Shown here one piece after another: positions 24,835-34,152 of a DNA stretch of 64,000 nt. Position numbers and translations under genes: made by a program. The notes beneath the pieces were generated by a model. The model saw only the letters and a list, made by a program, of their open reading frames with translations. It searched no databases and had not been told where the DNA came from. Numbering within the stretch: position 1 is the first letter of the stretch; each line of letters begins with the position of its first letter. Origin of the DNA: Fodinibacter sp963730365 (GTDB lineage Bacteria > Actinomycetota > Actinomycetes > Actinomycetales > Dermatophilaceae); NCBI GenBank assembly GCA_963730365.1, contig CAVSRM010000008.1, positions 620,001 to 684,000 of the forward strand, in the 5' to 3' direction.

Positions 24835-25153
24835 GTCTTCTCTCCTCGCAGTCGGGGACGATTTCCGGCGACTTCCCCGACTCCTCGGGGAACAGCAGCA
24901 TCCGGATCAGGAATCGGCTCCGTGTCGAAGCCTCCATGCAGCATCCTGCCCCCCGGCAGGGCACCGCGTCGATGGCCGGGCGCATGTCCGACCCCGGTGC
25001 GAACTGCCTGCGGGACGTCCCGCCACGCCGGGGCCCGGGTACCGGCATCAGGGGGTCACCCCCGGGGGCGTCGTGACACCAGAAGGACGTCGCTGCGCAT
25101 CTCAGGGCCCGCACTCGCCGTGGACCGACAAGCGGCGTGATGGGGTCCGGCCG
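24835..25153. other. Intergenic region upstream of the isochorismatase-like gene
   Basis: 319 bases between two minus-strand genes. It holds the isochorismatase ribosome-binding site and presumably its promoter. A CCTGCC/GGCAGG inverted repeat at about 24945-24960 is the only structure seen. No coding sequence is supported. Confidence 0.3.
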
Positions 25154-26527
25154 TCAGGGTTTGGCGCCGCCGATGCCCGAGAAGTAGGACTTGAAGGCGC
25201 TGGCCTCGAGGCCGAAGACTCCGTCGGAGTCGGCAAGGTTGATCGTGCGCCACCAGCTGATGTCGTAGAAGCTCACGCTGCCGTTGAGCTGCCCCAGTGT
25301 CGCCTCGGTCGAGCCCCACGGGTTGCGCAGGATGATGTACTTCGTGCCGTTGCGGTAGTCCCAGCCCAGCACGGTGTAGCAGTGGTTGGCGACGAGGTTG
25401 GCGTCGCTGTAGATCACCTTGTCGGGCGAGTCCGCCCCGGTGCCGTACGTCGCGGCGACGACGGGGTTGAAGGTGCGACGGCTGAGCGAGTTCTGGCGCA
25501 CGAGGTCCCACAGCGCGTCGGCACCGGCGTCGGCGGTCCCGACGACCCAGCGGTTCAGACCCGTCAGGGTCGCGCACGCCTTGGTGCACGAGCCGTAGGC
25601 CGTCGACGCGATGTTGGGGGTGTCGCCGTGGTGTCCGGACTCCCACTTGGCGAACGCCTTCTCGAGGATCGAGGGCCAGGTCTCGCCCACCTCGCTGGAG
25701 CGGGCGTACATGGGCTTGTTGTTCGAGTACCTCAGCGGGATCGCGTCGGTGACCTCGACCTCCGTGGCCGCATGGGTGTCCCACTGCCAGAGGCGGACGT
25801 TGTTGACGAACTGCTGCTGACCGGAGCCCGTGGCCCTGGTCAGGTGCTGGATCCGGTAGGGCTGGGCCCAGGCGACGGCTGCCATGGCGGCGATCAGGTA
25901 GCAGTTGGCCACGCTGCCCTGGATGGGGTCGGAGAACTCGGCGGCCTCGGCGAAGAAGGTGCCGTAGTCGCCCCAGTAGCTGACGGGCGGCTCGAAGGTG
26001 ATGTCGTCCAGTGGTCCGACGACGGGCGAGTCGAAGATCGAGGTGACGACCCGGGGGGTGAAGACGCGGGCGAGCTGTGCCAGTCGTGACTCGCCGACCT
26101 GCGCGACACGCAGGCGCAGCACGCCGGGCTCGACCATCTCGGCGTGGTCGACGAGGATCGACTCGACGTCCTTGGTGTCGAAGAAGGCGCCAAGGTCGCC
26201 GATCGTGTTGACGCCCCGGAGGTCGCCGAAGCTGAAGCGGTCGAGGTCGCTGGCTGCGTCCGACAGGGTCACGTCGAGGACCACGGGGCGGACCGCCTCG
26301 AGCTTGCCGTGGGCGTTGACCTGGACCCCGAGGTACAGCGGCGAGCCGTGGACCGGGTCAAAGAGCTGTTCGTAGGGCGTCCCGAGGGTCTCTTCCAGGA
26401 CGCGCCGGCGATCGGGCACGGCATCCCAGTCGATCGTCCGGCCCGAGACCAGCTCGGCGAGGGCGTAGGGGTTGCTCACCCCCGTGAGGTCGTCGTCGAC
26501 AGTGGAGGGTCTGCTCTTGGTGGCCAT
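25154..26527 (-). CDS. Calpain-like (C2) cysteine protease
   Basis: A 457-residue protein with no signal peptide. The C-terminal half carries the calpain triad. The Cys motif is QGSVANCYLIAAMAAVAW, matching calpain's QGxxGDCWLLAA with Asp changed to Asn and Trp to Tyr. The His is in NHCYTVLGWDY and the Asn in LRNPWGS, the hallmark of C2 calpains. Residues 1 to about 200 are a separate domain I do not recognise (beta-rich, IRVAQV-like strands around VLRLRVAQVGESR). Substrates of bacterial calpains are unknown. AAGGAG upstream of the ATG sets the start; an in-frame ATG 14 codons earlier lacks one. No EF-hand or inhibitor gene adjoins it. Confidence 0.8.
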   Translation of the reverse strand: MATKSRPSTVDDDLTGVSNPYALAELVSGRTIDWDAVPDRRRVLEETLGTPYEQLFDPVHGSPLYLGVQVNAHGKLEAVRPVVLDVTLSDAASDLDRFSFGDLRGVNTIGDLGAFFDTKDVESILVDHAEMVEPGVLRLRVAQVGESRLAQLARVFTPRVVTSIFDSPVVGPLDDITFEPPVSYWGDYGTFFAEAAEFSDPIQGSVANCYLIAAMAAVAWAQPYRIQHLTRATGSGQQQFVNNVRLWQWDTHAATEVEVTDAIPLRYSNNKPMYARSSEVGETWPSILEKAFAKWESGHHGDTPNIASTAYGSCTKACATLTGLNRWVVGTADAGADALWDLVRQNSLSRRTFNPVVAATYGTGADSPDKVIYSDANLVANHCYTVLGWDYRNGTKYIILRNPWGSTEATLGQLNGSVSFYDISWWRTINLADSDGVFGLEASAFKSYFSGIGGAKP

Positions 26528-26693
26528 GGCTGCGGCTCCTTCCGGGAGGCGTCTCGCGACATGCATGAGGAGCCGCCGCGGCCACCGTTGATACCGGAAC
26601 GCCACGCCCCCTCCTCGCGACGCCGTTCCAGGTGCGCAGCTTCCGCGTGTTCTGCCTCCGTCGCGGCCCTGTCGAACGGTCAGTGGCCGGGGG

Positions 26694-26699
26694 TAGGTT
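26694..26699 (+). promoter_or_regulatory. -10 hexamer TAGGTT, leaderless promoter
   Basis: TAGGTT ends seven bases before the ATG at 26707; no ribosome-binding site. Confidence 0.5.
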
Positions 26700-26706
26700 T
26701 CTTGCC

Positions 26707-27750
26707 ATGGGGTTGACTCCACCGCGCAAGGCGAGGGTGGGTGACAAGGTCGCCGTCCTGTCTCCCTCGTTCGCGGCGCCCGGGGTCGCTCCGGCCGTCC
26801 ATGAGCAGGCGCTGGAACGGCTCCGGGCCCTCACGGGACTGGTGCCCGTGGAGTTCCCGACGACGCGCCTGGTGGGTGCCTCGGCGCGACAGAGAGCCGC
26901 TGACGTCAACACCGCGTTCGCCGACCCCGAGATTCGAGCCGTGCTTGCCACCATCGGTGGGGAGGACCAGATCACCGTCGTTCCCCACCTCGACGCCGCG
27001 ACCATCGCGAGCGATCCCAAGCCGTTCCTGGGCTACAGCGACAACACCAACCTGCTCAACTGGCTCTGGACCAACGGTGTGGCCGGTTTCTACGGAGGAT
27101 CGACCCAGGTCCACCTGGGACCGGGACCGCACGTCGACCCGATCCACGCTCAGTCCCTCCGCGCTGCTCTGCTCAGCGGCGAACGCCTCGAGCTCACCGA
27201 TCCGGGAGAGTCCGAGGACGTCGGGCGTGACTGGAACGACCCGAGGGCGCTCAGCGAGTTCGGTGACCGGGAGCCGACCGAGCCGTGGACCTGGGCAGGC
27301 CCCGCACGAGCCGTCACGGGCCGAACCTGGGGTGGATGCATCGAGGTCGTCCAAATGATCCTGACCGCAGGTCGCTTTCCGACCGATCCCTCGACCCTCG
27401 ACGGCGGCGTGCTGCTGCTGGAGGCTTCCGAGGATCTCATCCCGGCCCGCGAGTTCGGGTGGATCACCCGGTCCCTGGGGGAGCGCGGCATCCTCGAAGC
27501 GGTTGACGCGGTGGTGGTCGCCCGACCGCCGACATCCGATCTGGTGGTGTGCCCCCCGGCGCAGCAGAGACGGGCAAAGCGCGACGCGCAACGTGACACG
27601 GTTGTCGACGTGGTGCACGCCTACAACCCAGACGCGGTCATCGTGGTCGGTCCCCCCTTCGGCCACACCCGACCCCAGTGGATCGTCCCCTACGGCGGGC
27701 CCGTGACCGTGGACGGAGCGAATCGCCGACTCTCGGCGGACTACCGCTGA
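26707..27750 (+). CDS. S66 family peptidase (LD-carboxypeptidase/MccF-like)
   Basis: A 347-residue serine peptidase of family S66. The nucleophile Ser is in FLGYSDNTNL, followed by Glu in LLEASED and His in PFGHTRPQW, the family's Ser-Glu-His triad. S66 includes LdcA, which trims murein tetrapeptides in recycling, and MccF, which cleaves microcin C and similar acyl-adenylates. The S66 members lacking a signal peptide, as here, are often closer to MccF. No peptide antibiotic genes are near. Leaderless start after TAGGTT. Confidence 0.87.
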   Translation: MGLTPPRKARVGDKVAVLSPSFAAPGVAPAVHEQALERLRALTGLVPVEFPTTRLVGASARQRAADVNTAFADPEIRAVLATIGGEDQITVVPHLDAATIASDPKPFLGYSDNTNLLNWLWTNGVAGFYGGSTQVHLGPGPHVDPIHAQSLRAALLSGERLELTDPGESEDVGRDWNDPRALSEFGDREPTEPWTWAGPARAVTGRTWGGCIEVVQMILTAGRFPTDPSTLDGGVLLLEASEDLIPAREFGWITRSLGERGILEAVDAVVVARPPTSDLVVCPPAQQRRAKRDAQRDTVVDVVHAYNPDAVIVVGPPFGHTRPQWIVPYGGPVTVDGANRRLSADYR

Positions 27751-27807
27751 CCGAGTCGCGCGTGTGCATCGCGACCACCGGGCCTGTTGGACGACGCCCC
27801 TGAGTCC

Positions 27808-27813
27808 TAGACT
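27808..27813 (+). promoter_or_regulatory. -10 hexamer TAGACT, leaderless promoter of a broken gene
   Basis: TAGACT ends six bases before a GTG at 27820. The frame opened by this GTG does not run into the membrane domain downstream. Confidence 0.4.
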
Positions 27814-27819
27814 TCCGTC

Positions 27820-28261
27820 GTGTTCCGCCGTTCGAACACCATGGCCGCCGAGGGCGACAGCGCAGCGGCAGACGCTGCGTCGTGGGGGCCGTGTGGCATG
27901 TCGTCAGGTGGACCGCGAACGCCCGGCTCTCGGTCGCCTCGTCGAGGGTGGTGGTGCGGTCTCGACCGGACTGACCCCCGCTGCCGCCTACACGATCGGG
28001 GAGATCGTCAACCTCCTGGCCGTCCGCGCCCCGGCCTTCGCCATCGGTGCCATGGCCCTCGTCATCGCCGCCCGCTGTCCGCGGCCCGGCTGGCTCCGCG
28101 TCCTCACCGTGGTCGGAGGCCTCGGCGGGCTCACGGCTCCGCTGTTCGTCACGTACTTCGTCTTCCTGCTCTGGGCACTGGCCTTCGGCTGCTGGCTCGG
28201 CCTGCGCACGAGCCAGGCACCGGCCGAGCTCTCGCTCGAAGCAGCTCCCAGCATCGTCTGA
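27820..28261 (+). pseudogene. Frameshifted small membrane-protein gene
   Basis: A GTG at 27820 after TAGACT opens VFRRSNTMAAEGDSAAA, which recalls the N-terminus of DUF3043 proteins. From about 27860 a second frame reads coding-like VVGAVWHVVRWTANARLSV to a stop near 27978. From about 27960 a third frame reads a membrane segment (IVNLLAVRAPAFAIGAMALV, then LFVTYFVFLLWALAFGCWL) that ends SIV at 28261. No single frame covers all three. I read this as decayed or fused remnants. The third part alone, with a GTG at 27908 as possible start, could still be made as a protein of about 117 residues. Confidence 0.4.
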
Positions 28262-28279
28262 CCCCAGTGCGCCGACCGG

Positions 28280-28327
28280 AACCGTGGGTGGAGGCCGCCG
28301 CGCAGGGGGCGGCCTCCACCCACGGTT
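28280..28327. terminator. Perfect 20-bp hairpin between convergent genes
   Basis: The 20 bases at 28280-28299 (AACCGTGGGTGG...) are exactly complementary to 28308-28327, with an eight-base loop GCGCAGGG. It ends the lipid operon from the minus strand and the broken membrane gene from the plus strand. Confidence 0.7.
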
Positions 28328-28339
28328 CGCTGCGGTGTC

Positions 28340-29593
<1,254 letters not shown>

Positions 29594-29640
29594 GGGTGCT
29601 CCTCGGGGTCGGTGAGGTCGGTGGGGTCGGGTGGGTTCGG

Positions 29641-30771
29641 TCAGCCCGGGAGCGTCGCGGTGGCGTCGAGCCCGGCCTGCAGCAACGGGTCGACGACGGA
29701 GCCGACCCCCTCGAAGCCCGCCCCGACGGTCTGGCCGGCGAGGTAGCGGTGGTAGATGCCCTCGAGGATCGCCGCGAGCTTGTACGCGGCCAGGCCCACG
29801 TGGAAGTCGAGCTCCACCGGACCGAGTCCCGAGGCGTCGGCGTACCGGCGCAACATCTCCTCCTCGGTGAGGTGGCCCGGCGCACGCACGGCATCCGCAA
29901 CGGCCCCGGGCGCGAGGTCCGCCAGCCGCCCGTAGAGCACGAGGAGGGCGAGGTCGGTGCGGGTGTCGCCCAGCGTCGCCATCTCCCAGTCGATGACGGC
30001 GGCCACCTCGTCGGCGTCGTTCGTGAGGATGTTGTCGAGCCGGTAGTCCCCGTGCACGATCCCCGGTCGGCTCGCCTCGCTGGCGCGCTCCACCCCGGCC
30101 GCGAGCCGGTCGGCAAGCTCGTCGGCCGCGGGCCGCTCGGTCGTGAGGGACTTCTCCATCTGCCCGCGCCACCGGCGGACCTGTCGGGCGAGGAACCCCT
30201 CGGGTCGCCCGAAGTCCGCGAGGCCGACCTGCCGCGGATCGACGGCGTGCAGGGCGGCAAGGGTGTCGATCATCCGTTCGCTGATCGTGCGGGTCCGCTC
30301 AGGGCCGAGCGCCGCCAGCTCAGCGGCCGTTCGGTACGGGGTGCCCTCGACGTCCGCCATGACGTAGAACGGGGCACCGAGCACGTCATCGTCGTCGACG
30401 AGCGCGAACGTCTGCGGAACCGGAACGTCTGTGGGCCCGAGCGCGGAGATGACGGTGTACTCGCGGGCCATGTCGTGCGCGGTGGCGAGGACGTGCCCGA
30501 GCGGCGGGCGGCGCACGATCCAGGTGCGCTCGCCGTCCCCGACGCGGTAGGTGAGGTTGGACTTGCCTCCGGCGATGAGGATGCCGGTGAGCGGGCCGGC
30601 GAGCGCGGTCGCCGGGTCGTCGCCGAGGGCGGTTCGCCACCACGCCGTGAGCGCGGCCGGGTCCAGGCCCGGTGTGTGCCGATCGACGTCGCGACTCTCT
30701 GTGGCCTCAGGGGTCTCGGGGGTCTTGGATGTCTTGGGGTTCTCGGGGGCCTCGGCCCCACCGGCGCTCAT
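29641..30771 (-). CDS. Phosphotransferase family protein (APH-like, ACAD10-type)
   Basis: A 376-residue protein with an aminoglycoside-phosphotransferase kinase fold. Visible are the nucleotide-binding start GGKSNLTYRVG, the Brenner catalytic motif VHGDYRLDN and the metal-binding Asp of VIDWEMATLGD. Family relatives are fused or adjacent to acyl-CoA dehydrogenases in the ACAD10/ACAD11 system, where the kinase phosphorylates a 4-hydroxyacyl-CoA before its dehydrogenation-type conversion. That suggests a similar role with the next gene (inference from known ACAD10/11 work). It starts in an ATGA overlap with the MaoC gene. The first about 35 residues are a Pro/Thr/Glu-rich extension. Confidence 0.85.
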   Translation of the reverse strand: MSAGGAEAPENPKTSKTPETPEATESRDVDRHTPGLDPAALTAWWRTALGDDPATALAGPLTGILIAGGKSNLTYRVGDGERTWIVRRPPLGHVLATAHDMAREYTVISALGPTDVPVPQTFALVDDDDVLGAPFYVMADVEGTPYRTAAELAALGPERTRTISERMIDTLAALHAVDPRQVGLADFGRPEGFLARQVRRWRGQMEKSLTTERPAADELADRLAAGVERASEASRPGIVHGDYRLDNILTNDADEVAAVIDWEMATLGDTRTDLALLVLYGRLADLAPGAVADAVRAPGHLTEEEMLRRYADASGLGPVELDFHVGLAAYKLAAILEGIYHRYLAGQTVGAGFEGVGSVVDPLLQAGLDATATLPG

Positions 30772-31220
30772 GGGATGAGCACGCTCAGGACGTCGGCGAC
30801 ACAGCCGGGCTTGTCCTGCCCCTCGACCTCGACGGTCACCCTGGTGCGCAGCTGGAACCCACCACCACCCGGTTCGAGCGCCAACACCTCCACACCCGCC
30901 CGCACCCGTGAGCCGACCGGCACGGGGGCCGGGAACCGGACCTTGTCGCTACCGTAGTTGATGCCCATCGCCAGGTTCTCGACGGTGTAGACCTGCCAGG
31001 CCAGCATCGGCACGAGCGAGAGGGTGAGGTAGCCGTGCGCGATCGTCCGGCCGAAGGGTCCCTTCGCGGCTCGCTCGGGGTCGACGTGGATCCACTGGTG
31101 GTCGCCGGTGGCGTCGGCGAAGAGGTCGACCTGCTCCTGGGTGACGGTGTGCCAGGGCGAGTGGCCGAGGTGCTGGCCGACGGCGTCGCGGAGCTCGTCG
31201 ATCCCGCTGAAGGTGCGCAT
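30768..31220 (-). CDS. MaoC-type dehydratase
   Basis: A 150-residue single hot-dog-fold enoyl-CoA hydratase of the MaoC family. The catalytic motif is in LFADATGDHQWIHVDPERA (Asp and His of the hydratase 2 pattern), followed by KGPFGRTIAHGYLTLSL. It hydrates 2-enoyl-CoA to (R)-3-hydroxyacyl-CoA or the reverse. It overlaps the APH-like gene in ATGA, so they are translationally coupled. The preceding gap to the FabG-like gene carries three 18-base repeats. Confidence 0.88.
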   Translation of the reverse strand: MRTFSGIDELRDAVGQHLGHSPWHTVTQEQVDLFADATGDHQWIHVDPERAAKGPFGRTIAHGYLTLSLVPMLAWQVYTVENLAMGINYGSDKVRFPAPVPVGSRVRAGVEVLALEPGGGGFQLRTRVTVEVEGQDKPGCVADVLSVLIP

Positions 31221-31249
31221 GTGCTGTCCTCTGCTTGCTGGTCGGGGTG

Positions 31250-31303
31250 GCCGGGTCGGTCGCGGGGGCCGGGTCGGTCGCGGGGGCCGGGTCAGTCGCG
31301 GGG
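31250..31303. repeat. Three tandem 18-bp repeats
   Basis: GCCGGGTCGGTCGCGGGG occurs at 31250-31267 and 31268-31285, with a one-base variant at 31286-31303. The last copy overlaps the 3' end of the FabG-like gene. Confidence 0.85.
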
Positions 31304-32047
31304 GCCACCGGCGACGTAGATGACCTGGCCGGAGACGAAGCCCGCACCCTCGCTGCAGAAGAACGAGGCGGTGTGGGCGATGTCCTCTGGCCGGCCGGTA
31401 CGGGCGACCGGGATCTCCTTCGCCGCGGCCTCCTTGAACGCCTCGAACCCCATCCCGACCCGAGCAGCCGTGGCGGCCGTCATGTCGGTCTCGATGAAGC
31501 CCGGGGCGATCGCGTTCGCCGTGACGCCGTAACGGCCCAGCTCGAGCGCGAGGGTCTTGGTGAAGCCCTGCATGCCGGCCTTGGCGGCGGAGTAGTTGGC
31601 CTGTCCACGGTTGCCGAGCGCGGAGGTGCTCGACAGGTTGACGATGCGACCGAACGTGGCCTCGACCATGTGTGCCTGGCAGGCCCGGCTCATGAGGAAC
31701 GCGCCACGCAGGTGCACGTTCATCACGGCATCCCAGTCTCCCGTGCTCATCTTGAAGAGCAGGTTGTCGCGGATGATCCCGGCGTTGTTGACGAGCACTG
31801 TCGGCGCGCCGAGCTCTGCGGCGACCCGCTGCACCGCAGCGGTCACGGCATCCTCGTCGGTGACGTCGGCGCCGACCGCGAGCCCCTTGCCCCCGGCGTG
31901 CGTGATGTCGTCGACGACGCTCTGGCACGCGGCCTCGTCGAGGTCGAGGACGGCGACGGCCATGCCGTCGGAGGCGAGGCGGCGGGCGACCTCGGCGCCG
32001 ATGCCGCGGGCGGCTCCGGTGACGATGGCGGTGCGGGTGGTGCTCAT
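31292..32047 (-). CDS. SDR, 3-oxoacyl reductase (FabG-like)
   Basis: A 251-residue short-chain dehydrogenase/reductase. The Rossmann motif is TGAARGIG, the NNAG motif is VLVNNAGII, and the Ser-Tyr-Lys triad is in LSSTSALGNRGQANYSAAKAG. PGFIETDM and the end GQVIYVAGG are typical of FabG. It probably interconverts 3-oxoacyl and 3-hydroxyacyl thioesters in the operon's acyl-CoA pathway. GGAGGT seven bases before the ATG sets the start. The tandem repeats begin in its last codons. Confidence 0.88.
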   Translation of the reverse strand: MSTTRTAIVTGAARGIGAEVARRLASDGMAVAVLDLDEAACQSVVDDITHAGGKGLAVGADVTDEDAVTAAVQRVAAELGAPTVLVNNAGIIRDNLLFKMSTGDWDAVMNVHLRGAFLMSRACQAHMVEATFGRIVNLSSTSALGNRGQANYSAAKAGMQGFTKTLALELGRYGVTANAIAPGFIETDMTAATAARVGMGFEAFKEAAAKEIPVARTGRPEDIAHTASFFCSEGAGFVSGQVIYVAGGPRD

Positions 32048-32093
32048 GCGGGAGACCTCCTGGTCGTGGGTGTGCGGTGGTGGTGCTGGGCCC

Positions 32094-32996
32094 TCACGGG
32101 CGGGTGTCGTTCCCCGGGCCCGGGAAGGCACCGGCGTCCTCGAGCTTGCGCTGGAGCCGGTTCATCCCGGCGATCCAGCGGTCGGGCTCGGTGGCACGGG
32201 CGGCGTAGTAGCCGGCGACCTCGGGGTGCGGAAGCACGAGGAAGCGGTCATCGGCCAGCGCCACCCACGCCAGCTCGGCGACCTCCTCGGGGGTGCGTGC
32301 CTCGTCGCGGCTCAGCAGCTCCTGGAGCTCGCCCGCGGCCTCGAGCATCCGGGTGCGCACACCCTGCGGGCAGATGGCCTGGACGACGATGCCGCGGTGC
32401 CGGTAGGTGGCCGAGAGCCACTCGGCGAACGCGACCGCGCCGTGCTTGGTGACGGAGTAGGTGGGGCTGCCGAGCATCGTCAACAGCCCTGCGGCAGAAG
32501 CGGTCACGACATAGCGTCCGGAACCGCGCTCGACCCAGCGAGGGACGAGCAGGCGGGCCGCGCGCACGTGGGCGAGGACGTTGACGTCGTGCGTCTGGGA
32601 CCACTCGGCATCCGTGGACTCCAGCCCGTGCCCGCGGTCGATGCCGGCGTTGCCGAACCAGACATCGATCTCTCCGAGCTGCTCGAGAGCCGCCTCGACG
32701 AGGGCATGCACTCCCTCGTCGCTGCTGACGTCCTCGACGACCGGGTGGGCCCCGGTCTCGTCGGCGACCTGCTGGAGGGCGCGGGCGTCGACGTCGGCCG
32801 CGACGACGCGCAACCCACCCGCGGTGAGCCGGCGCGTGATCGCGCGGCCGATGCCGTGGGCCGCGCCGGTGACGACAGCGGTCCCGTAGGGGTGCGTCGC
32901 GTCGGCCGGGGAGGGGTCGGGGAGGAGCCCGCGGGCGCCGGCGTCAGCGTCGGCGTCGGGGGAGCCGGGGGCGGCCACCTCGTCGCCGGGCATCAC
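32094..32996 (-). CDS. SDR family oxidoreductase
   Basis: A 300-residue short-chain dehydrogenase. After a variable first 38 residues comes VVTGAAHGIGRAI (cofactor motif), then FGNAGIDRG and the Ser-Tyr-Lys triad TASAAGLLTMLGSPTYSVTK. The C-terminal extension (about 50 residues after ELAWVALADD) is longer than in FabG and resembles the actinobacterial SDRs annotated as cis-retinol/hydroxysteroid-type dehydrogenases. Start ATG overlaps the stop of the upstream SDR (ATGA), giving translational coupling. Substrate unknown. Confidence 0.87.
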   Translation of the reverse strand: MMPGDEVAAPGSPDADADAGARGLLPDPSPADATHPYGTAVVTGAAHGIGRAITRRLTAGGLRVVAADVDARALQQVADETGAHPVVEDVSSDEGVHALVEAALEQLGEIDVWFGNAGIDRGHGLESTDAEWSQTHDVNVLAHVRAARLLVPRWVERGSGRYVVTASAAGLLTMLGSPTYSVTKHGAVAFAEWLSATYRHRGIVVQAICPQGVRTRMLEAAGELQELLSRDEARTPEEVAELAWVALADDRFLVLPHPEVAGYYAARATEPDRWIAGMNRLQRKLEDAGAFPGPGNDTRP

Positions 32997-33757
32997 ACGC
33001 CTCCGGTGAGGGTGACGCCGCCGTCGACGACGAGGGTCTGCCCGGTGAGCCAGCCGGCGTCGTCGGAGAGGAGGAACGCGACGACGCTGCCGATGTCCTC
33101 GGGCACCCCCAGCCTCTTGAGCGGGTACTGCGCGGCGACCTGCTCCTCGCGGCCCTCGTACAGCGCCTTGGCGAAGCGGGTCTTGACGACGGCCGGCGCG
33201 ACGGCGTTGACCCGGGTGGTCGGGCCGAGCTCGACCGCGAGCTCCTCGGTGAGGTGGATGAGCATTGCCTTGGACGCGCCGTACATCGCGATCCCGGGGG
33301 CAGGCTTGATTCCCGCCACCGAGGCGACGTTGACCACGGAACCGCCGTGCTCACCCATCCAGGCGGCGTGGGCTGCCTGCGTCCAGCCGAGCGCCGCAAC
33401 GACATTGACCTCGACGATCTTGCGGGCGGCGTCGAGGTCGAGGCTCATCAGCGGGCCGTACGAGGGGTTGATGCCGGCGTTGTTGACGAGCATGTCGAGA
33501 CTGCCGAACCGGTCGAGGCAGGCCTGCACGGAGGCGGCCCGGTGCTCGGGGTCGTCGGCCCTCCCCGCGACGGATGCCGCGTGGTCGGGCCCTCCGAGGT
33601 GGGCGACCGCCTCGTCGAGGGGCTCCTGGCTGCGCGCCGTGAGCACGACGCGGCCACCCTCGGCGACGATCCGCTCGGCGATGCCCAGGCCGATGCCTCG
33701 GCTGGCACCGGTGACGAGCGCGGTGCGTCCCTCGAGTCGACGCTGGGGGGCGCTCAT
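32993..33757 (-). CDS. SDR family oxidoreductase, first gene of the lipid operon
   Basis: A 254-residue classical SDR: TGASRGIGLGIA cofactor motif, LVNNAGINPSYGP, and the triad VASVAGIKPAPGIAMYGASKA. It ends GQTLVVDGGVTL, the usual SDR finish. It opens a minus-strand operon of six genes running to the 28.3 kb hairpin. AGGAG nine bases upstream of the ATG sets the start. Together the operon supplies three SDRs, a hydratase, a kinase and a dehydrogenase, a set that fits breakdown of an unusual acyl-CoA (for example hydroxy- or branched-chain); this is inference. Confidence 0.87.
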   Translation of the reverse strand: MSAPQRRLEGRTALVTGASRGIGLGIAERIVAEGGRVVLTARSQEPLDEAVAHLGGPDHAASVAGRADDPEHRAASVQACLDRFGSLDMLVNNAGINPSYGPLMSLDLDAARKIVEVNVVAALGWTQAAHAAWMGEHGGSVVNVASVAGIKPAPGIAMYGASKAMLIHLTEELAVELGPTTRVNAVAPAVVKTRFAKALYEGREEQVAAQYPLKRLGVPEDIGSVVAFLLSDDAGWLTGQTLVVDGGVTLTGGV

Positions 33758-34015
33758 GCCAGACGCTCCTGCGTCGTGGCCACGCCTGGGCCGGCGCTAA
33801 CGCCCGTCGTCTCGGGACCGACGTCGCCGTGGCCGTCGCGGGCGTGCAGTCGATGATCCAGCGTGGAAGCGATCTCGGAGTCCGTCATCCTCACAGCATG
33901 CCCGATGGCGACCGGCCCGCCCTGGCGGCTAAGCCCGCCCTTGGCGATGTGCCAGTCGGGCGCGGACGCGATGCGCGGGAGTGACGTCGTCCCGGGCCTC
34001 CCGAGGGGTGAGCTG

Positions 34016-34045
34016 GCGATGGCGCGGGTGGCGATGGCGCGGGTG
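34016..34045. repeat. Two tandem 15-bp repeats
   Basis: GCGATGGCGCGGGTG occurs twice head to tail in the intergenic region before the TetR gene. Confidence 0.8.
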
Positions 34046-34080
34046 GCGGCCTCCAGCATGGACGTGACATCTTCCTGTGA

Positions 34081-34109
34081 GTGACTGAGCGCTCGTTCAT
34101 CGCTAGCAT
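34081..34109 (+). promoter_or_regulatory. TetR promoter with embedded operator
   Basis: GTGACT (34081-34086, -35-like) and TAGCAT (34104-34109, -10) are 17 bases apart. Between and overlapping them is TGACTGAGCGCTCGTTCA (34082-34099), a near-palindrome with core GAGCGCTC and outer TGA/TCA arms, typical of TetR operators in fatty-acid gene clusters. Binding would block the promoter. Confidence 0.6.
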
Positions 34110-34152
34110 GGGCGGCATCTCGCCCGCAGGTCAAGCCCTCGAGAGGACCACC

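Larger units (their letters stand above)
33758..34152. other. Divergent regulatory region of the lipid operon and TetR gene
   Basis: 395 bases. It holds the operator and promoter of the TetR gene at its right end and a two-copy 15-base repeat (34016-34045). A promoter for the operon on the minus strand is expected but I cannot point to a convincing one. No gene is supported. Confidence 0.4.

Noticed and set aside
33863..34084. A 73-codon frame in the region before the TetR gene
   Set aside because: Its middle is just the translation of a 15-base tandem repeat and it has no ribosome-binding site or recognisable promoter hexamer at the usual distance.
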